6,980 nucleotides of DNA from Bacillota bacterium (GTDB lineage Bacteria; Bacillota; Clostridia; Oscillospirales; Acutalibacteraceae): assembly GCA_023397245.1 (NCBI GenBank), contig JAEWUH010000041.1:1-6980 (forward strand), given 5' to 3'. Each line of letters starts with the position of its first letter. The first letter of the stretch is position 1. Below are positions 5,635 to 6,980 of the stretch, piece by piece. Under the pieces are notes generated by a model that had not been told where the DNA came from, searched no databases, and saw only the letters and a list, made by a program, of their open reading frames with translations. The position numbers and the translations under genes were made by a program.

Positions 5635-6594
5635 TTACTGCTTTTGATTTTCCATTACCTTATTCAGCAACAATGCCCCCACAATGATAACGCCGCTGAA
5701 AATCTGCTGATAATAGGATGAAAGTCCCATCAGATTGAATATGTTCGTAATGATCTGCAGAAGAATGACGCCGCCGAAAGCACCAACTACACCTCCCTTT
5801 CCTCCTGATAGGCTTGCGCCGCCTAAAACAACAGCAGCTATTGCGTTTAACTCATATCCGGAACCTTCCGTCGGCTGGCCGGTCGCTAACCAAGATGCAA
5901 GCATTACGCCCGAAAAAGCTGACAGGAAACCAGAAATGACATAAACTGACGTGTAAATGACTTTGACCCGGATACCGGAAAGGTAAGCAGCTTCCCTGTT
6001 ACCGCCGATTGCATAGAGGTTTCTGCCGTATTTTGTATATTTCAGTACAAAGAATGCGATCGCTGTCAGGATCACCCAGATAATTCCGCTTAACGGCAAT
6101 CCGACGACAATGCCCTGCCCCAGATACTGAAAGCTCTTGTCAAGATTAAAAATCGGTGTTCCGTTTGTAATCAGCAGCGCTCCGCCTCTTGCAGAGGTCA
6201 TGACCGCCATTGCAACGATAAAGTCAGGCAGGTTGCACCTTGTAATCAGCATGCCGGAGAGCAGCCCCAGCGCCGCACCGATCAGGGTGGCCAGAATCAC
6301 GGACACCAGAATCGGAACGCCCGCCTTCATCAGCAGCGCGACAGAAACGCCGGAGAGAGCGACTACAGACCCTACGGAAAGGTCAATACCGCCGACTGTT
6401 ACAACAAACGCCATGCCGATTGCAATAATGCCGGGAACCGCCGACCTTTGCCAAAGATTGGTGATATTCTGAAATTCCAAAAAATCAGGCGAGAGAATCG
6501 CTGCTATAATAACGAAGAGGGCCAGAAGCAAAAACAGGTTATACTCTTTAACAAACCCCATTACGGACTTTTTATTCAGCTTTGATTGATTCAT
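5635..6594 (-). CDS. Sugar ABC importer permease, RbsC family
   Basis: This is the integral-membrane channel subunit of a monosaccharide ABC importer, 319 residues with many hydrophobic segments. Family hallmarks are visible: GGIDLSVGS at residues 68-76, the cytoplasmic coupling stretch GRNLYAIGGNREAAYLSGI that contacts the ATPase, and ELNAIAAVVLGGASLSGGKG near the C terminus. An in-frame ATG lies 13 codons upstream at 6633, but it falls inside the ATPase gene. I chose the ATG at 6594 because it is directly preceded by GGGAGGTAAGGAA and gives the usual polar N terminus before the first membrane helix. The protein would form a dimer with the upstream ATPase and receive sugar from the binding lipoprotein encoded 111 nt downstream. 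Length is typical for RbsC-like permeases and nothing appears broken. Confidence 0.95.
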   Translation of the reverse strand: MNQSKLNKKSVMGFVKEYNLFLLLALFVIIAAILSPDFLEFQNITNLWQRSAVPGIIAIGMAFVVTVGGIDLSVGSVVALSGVSVALLMKAGVPILVSVILATLIGAALGLLSGMLITRCNLPDFIVAMAVMTSARGGALLITNGTPIFNLDKSFQYLGQGIVVGLPLSGIIWVILTAIAFFVLKYTKYGRNLYAIGGNREAAYLSGIRVKVIYTSVYVISGFLSAFSGVMLASWLATGQPTEGSGYELNAIAAVVLGGASLSGGKGGVVGAFGGVILLQIITNIFNLMGLSSYYQQIFSGVIIVGALLLNKVMENQKQ

Positions 6595-6598
6595 TTCC

Positions 6599-6980
6599 TT
6601 ACCTCCCTGAAACAGATGTCTGTAGAACTTCATCTGGGTTCAGATCAACATTTCTAAAGATTTTTATAATTCTTCCTTCATAGAGGACTGCGATTCGATC
6701 ACAGATCGTCATCAATTCTTCCAGTTCGGATGAAGCAATAATAATACTTCTGCCGTTTTCCGAAATATTATTGATAATCTTATAGATTTCGCTTTTTGCG
6801 CCCACGTCGATTCCCTGTGTCGGTTCATCAATCAGCAGAAGATTGCAGTCGCGCATAATCCATTTTGAAAAGATTACCTTCTGCTGGTTTCCTCCGCTTA
6901 AATTCTGCACCAGTGTTTTGACGGAGGGCGTTTTCACCTTTAGGTTTTCGATATACCGGCCGCACTTTTCAAACATTTCC
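6599..6980 (-). CDS. Sugar ABC importer ATPase, RbsA/MglA type, C-terminal part (5' end outside window)
   Basis: This is the C-terminal end of a cytoplasmic ATPase that powers sugar uptake. It is open at the window edge, so about 126 codons are visible. The remaining sequence shows the second nucleotide-binding domain: ABC signature LSGGNQQKV, then Walker B with the catalytic acidic residues in LLLIDEPTQGIDVGAK. In the switch region the usual histidine is replaced by serine (IIIASSELEEL), as is normal in the degenerate second domain of RbsA, MglA and AraG proteins. These family members are tandem two-domain ATPases of about 500 residues, so roughly three quarters is missing from view. The TAA stop is 4 nt before the permease start, which indicates coupled translation. 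Sugar specificity cannot be read from this part; the ribose-type assignment comes from the binding protein two genes downstream. Confidence 0.95.
   Translation of the reverse strand, partial: EMFEKCGRYIENLKVKTPSVKTLVQNLSGGNQQKVIFSKWIMRDCNLLLIDEPTQGIDVGAKSEIYKIINNISENGRSIIIASSELEELMTICDRIAVLYEGRIIKIFRNVDLNPDEVLQTSVSGR

Noticed and set aside
6595..6633. Upstream ATG at 6633 as the permease start
   Set aside because: It would overlap the ATPase gene by 35 bp and add a 13-residue leader without a good ribosome-binding site, whereas the ATG at 6594 has a strong one.

Overview
The window carries one long, entirely minus-strand gene run, read here in transcription order from high to low coordinates. 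Strong purine-rich Shine-Dalgarno sites before most genes, a lipoprotein sugar-binding protein and short gaps fit an anaerobic Bacillota, most likely a member of the Clostridia. That placement is an inference from style, not from a marker gene.

Region 1 (6980-4453) is a ribose-type sugar ABC importer in the order ATPase (C-terminal end only), permease, substrate-binding lipoprotein. A 177-nt gap follows. It holds a strong RNA hairpin and a small cluster of short repeats, but no convincing promoter or U-tailed terminator.

Region 2 (4275-1) is part of a bacterial microcompartment (BMC) locus. It encodes a triose-phosphate isomerase with an extra N-terminal helix, a BMC-associated protein of unclear function with a similar N-terminal helix, three PduA-like hexameric shell proteins (BMC-H), a deoxyribose-phosphate aldolase (DERA, DeoC) with a helix-plus-linker N-terminal extension, and three pentameric vertex proteins (BMC-P). 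The last BMC-P is cut by the window edge and only its first 16 codons are visible. A probable partial terminator lies between deoC and the pentamer genes.

Proposed joint function: the importer brings in a pentose or deoxypentose. After phosphorylation elsewhere, deoxyribose 5-phosphate enters the shell. Lumenal DERA splits it into acetaldehyde and glyceraldehyde 3-phosphate, and lumenal triose-phosphate isomerase converts the latter to dihydroxyacetone phosphate. Acetaldehyde is the volatile, toxic intermediate that would justify a shell. DERA-containing compartments are known from surveys as the sugar-phosphate-utilising (SPU) class. The less familiar points here are a triose-phosphate isomerase that appears to be targeted to the lumen and the adjacency of a dedicated sugar importer. 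No aldehyde dehydrogenase, alcohol dehydrogenase, phosphotransacylase, sugar kinase or trimeric (BMC-T) shell protein is visible; if present they lie outside the window.
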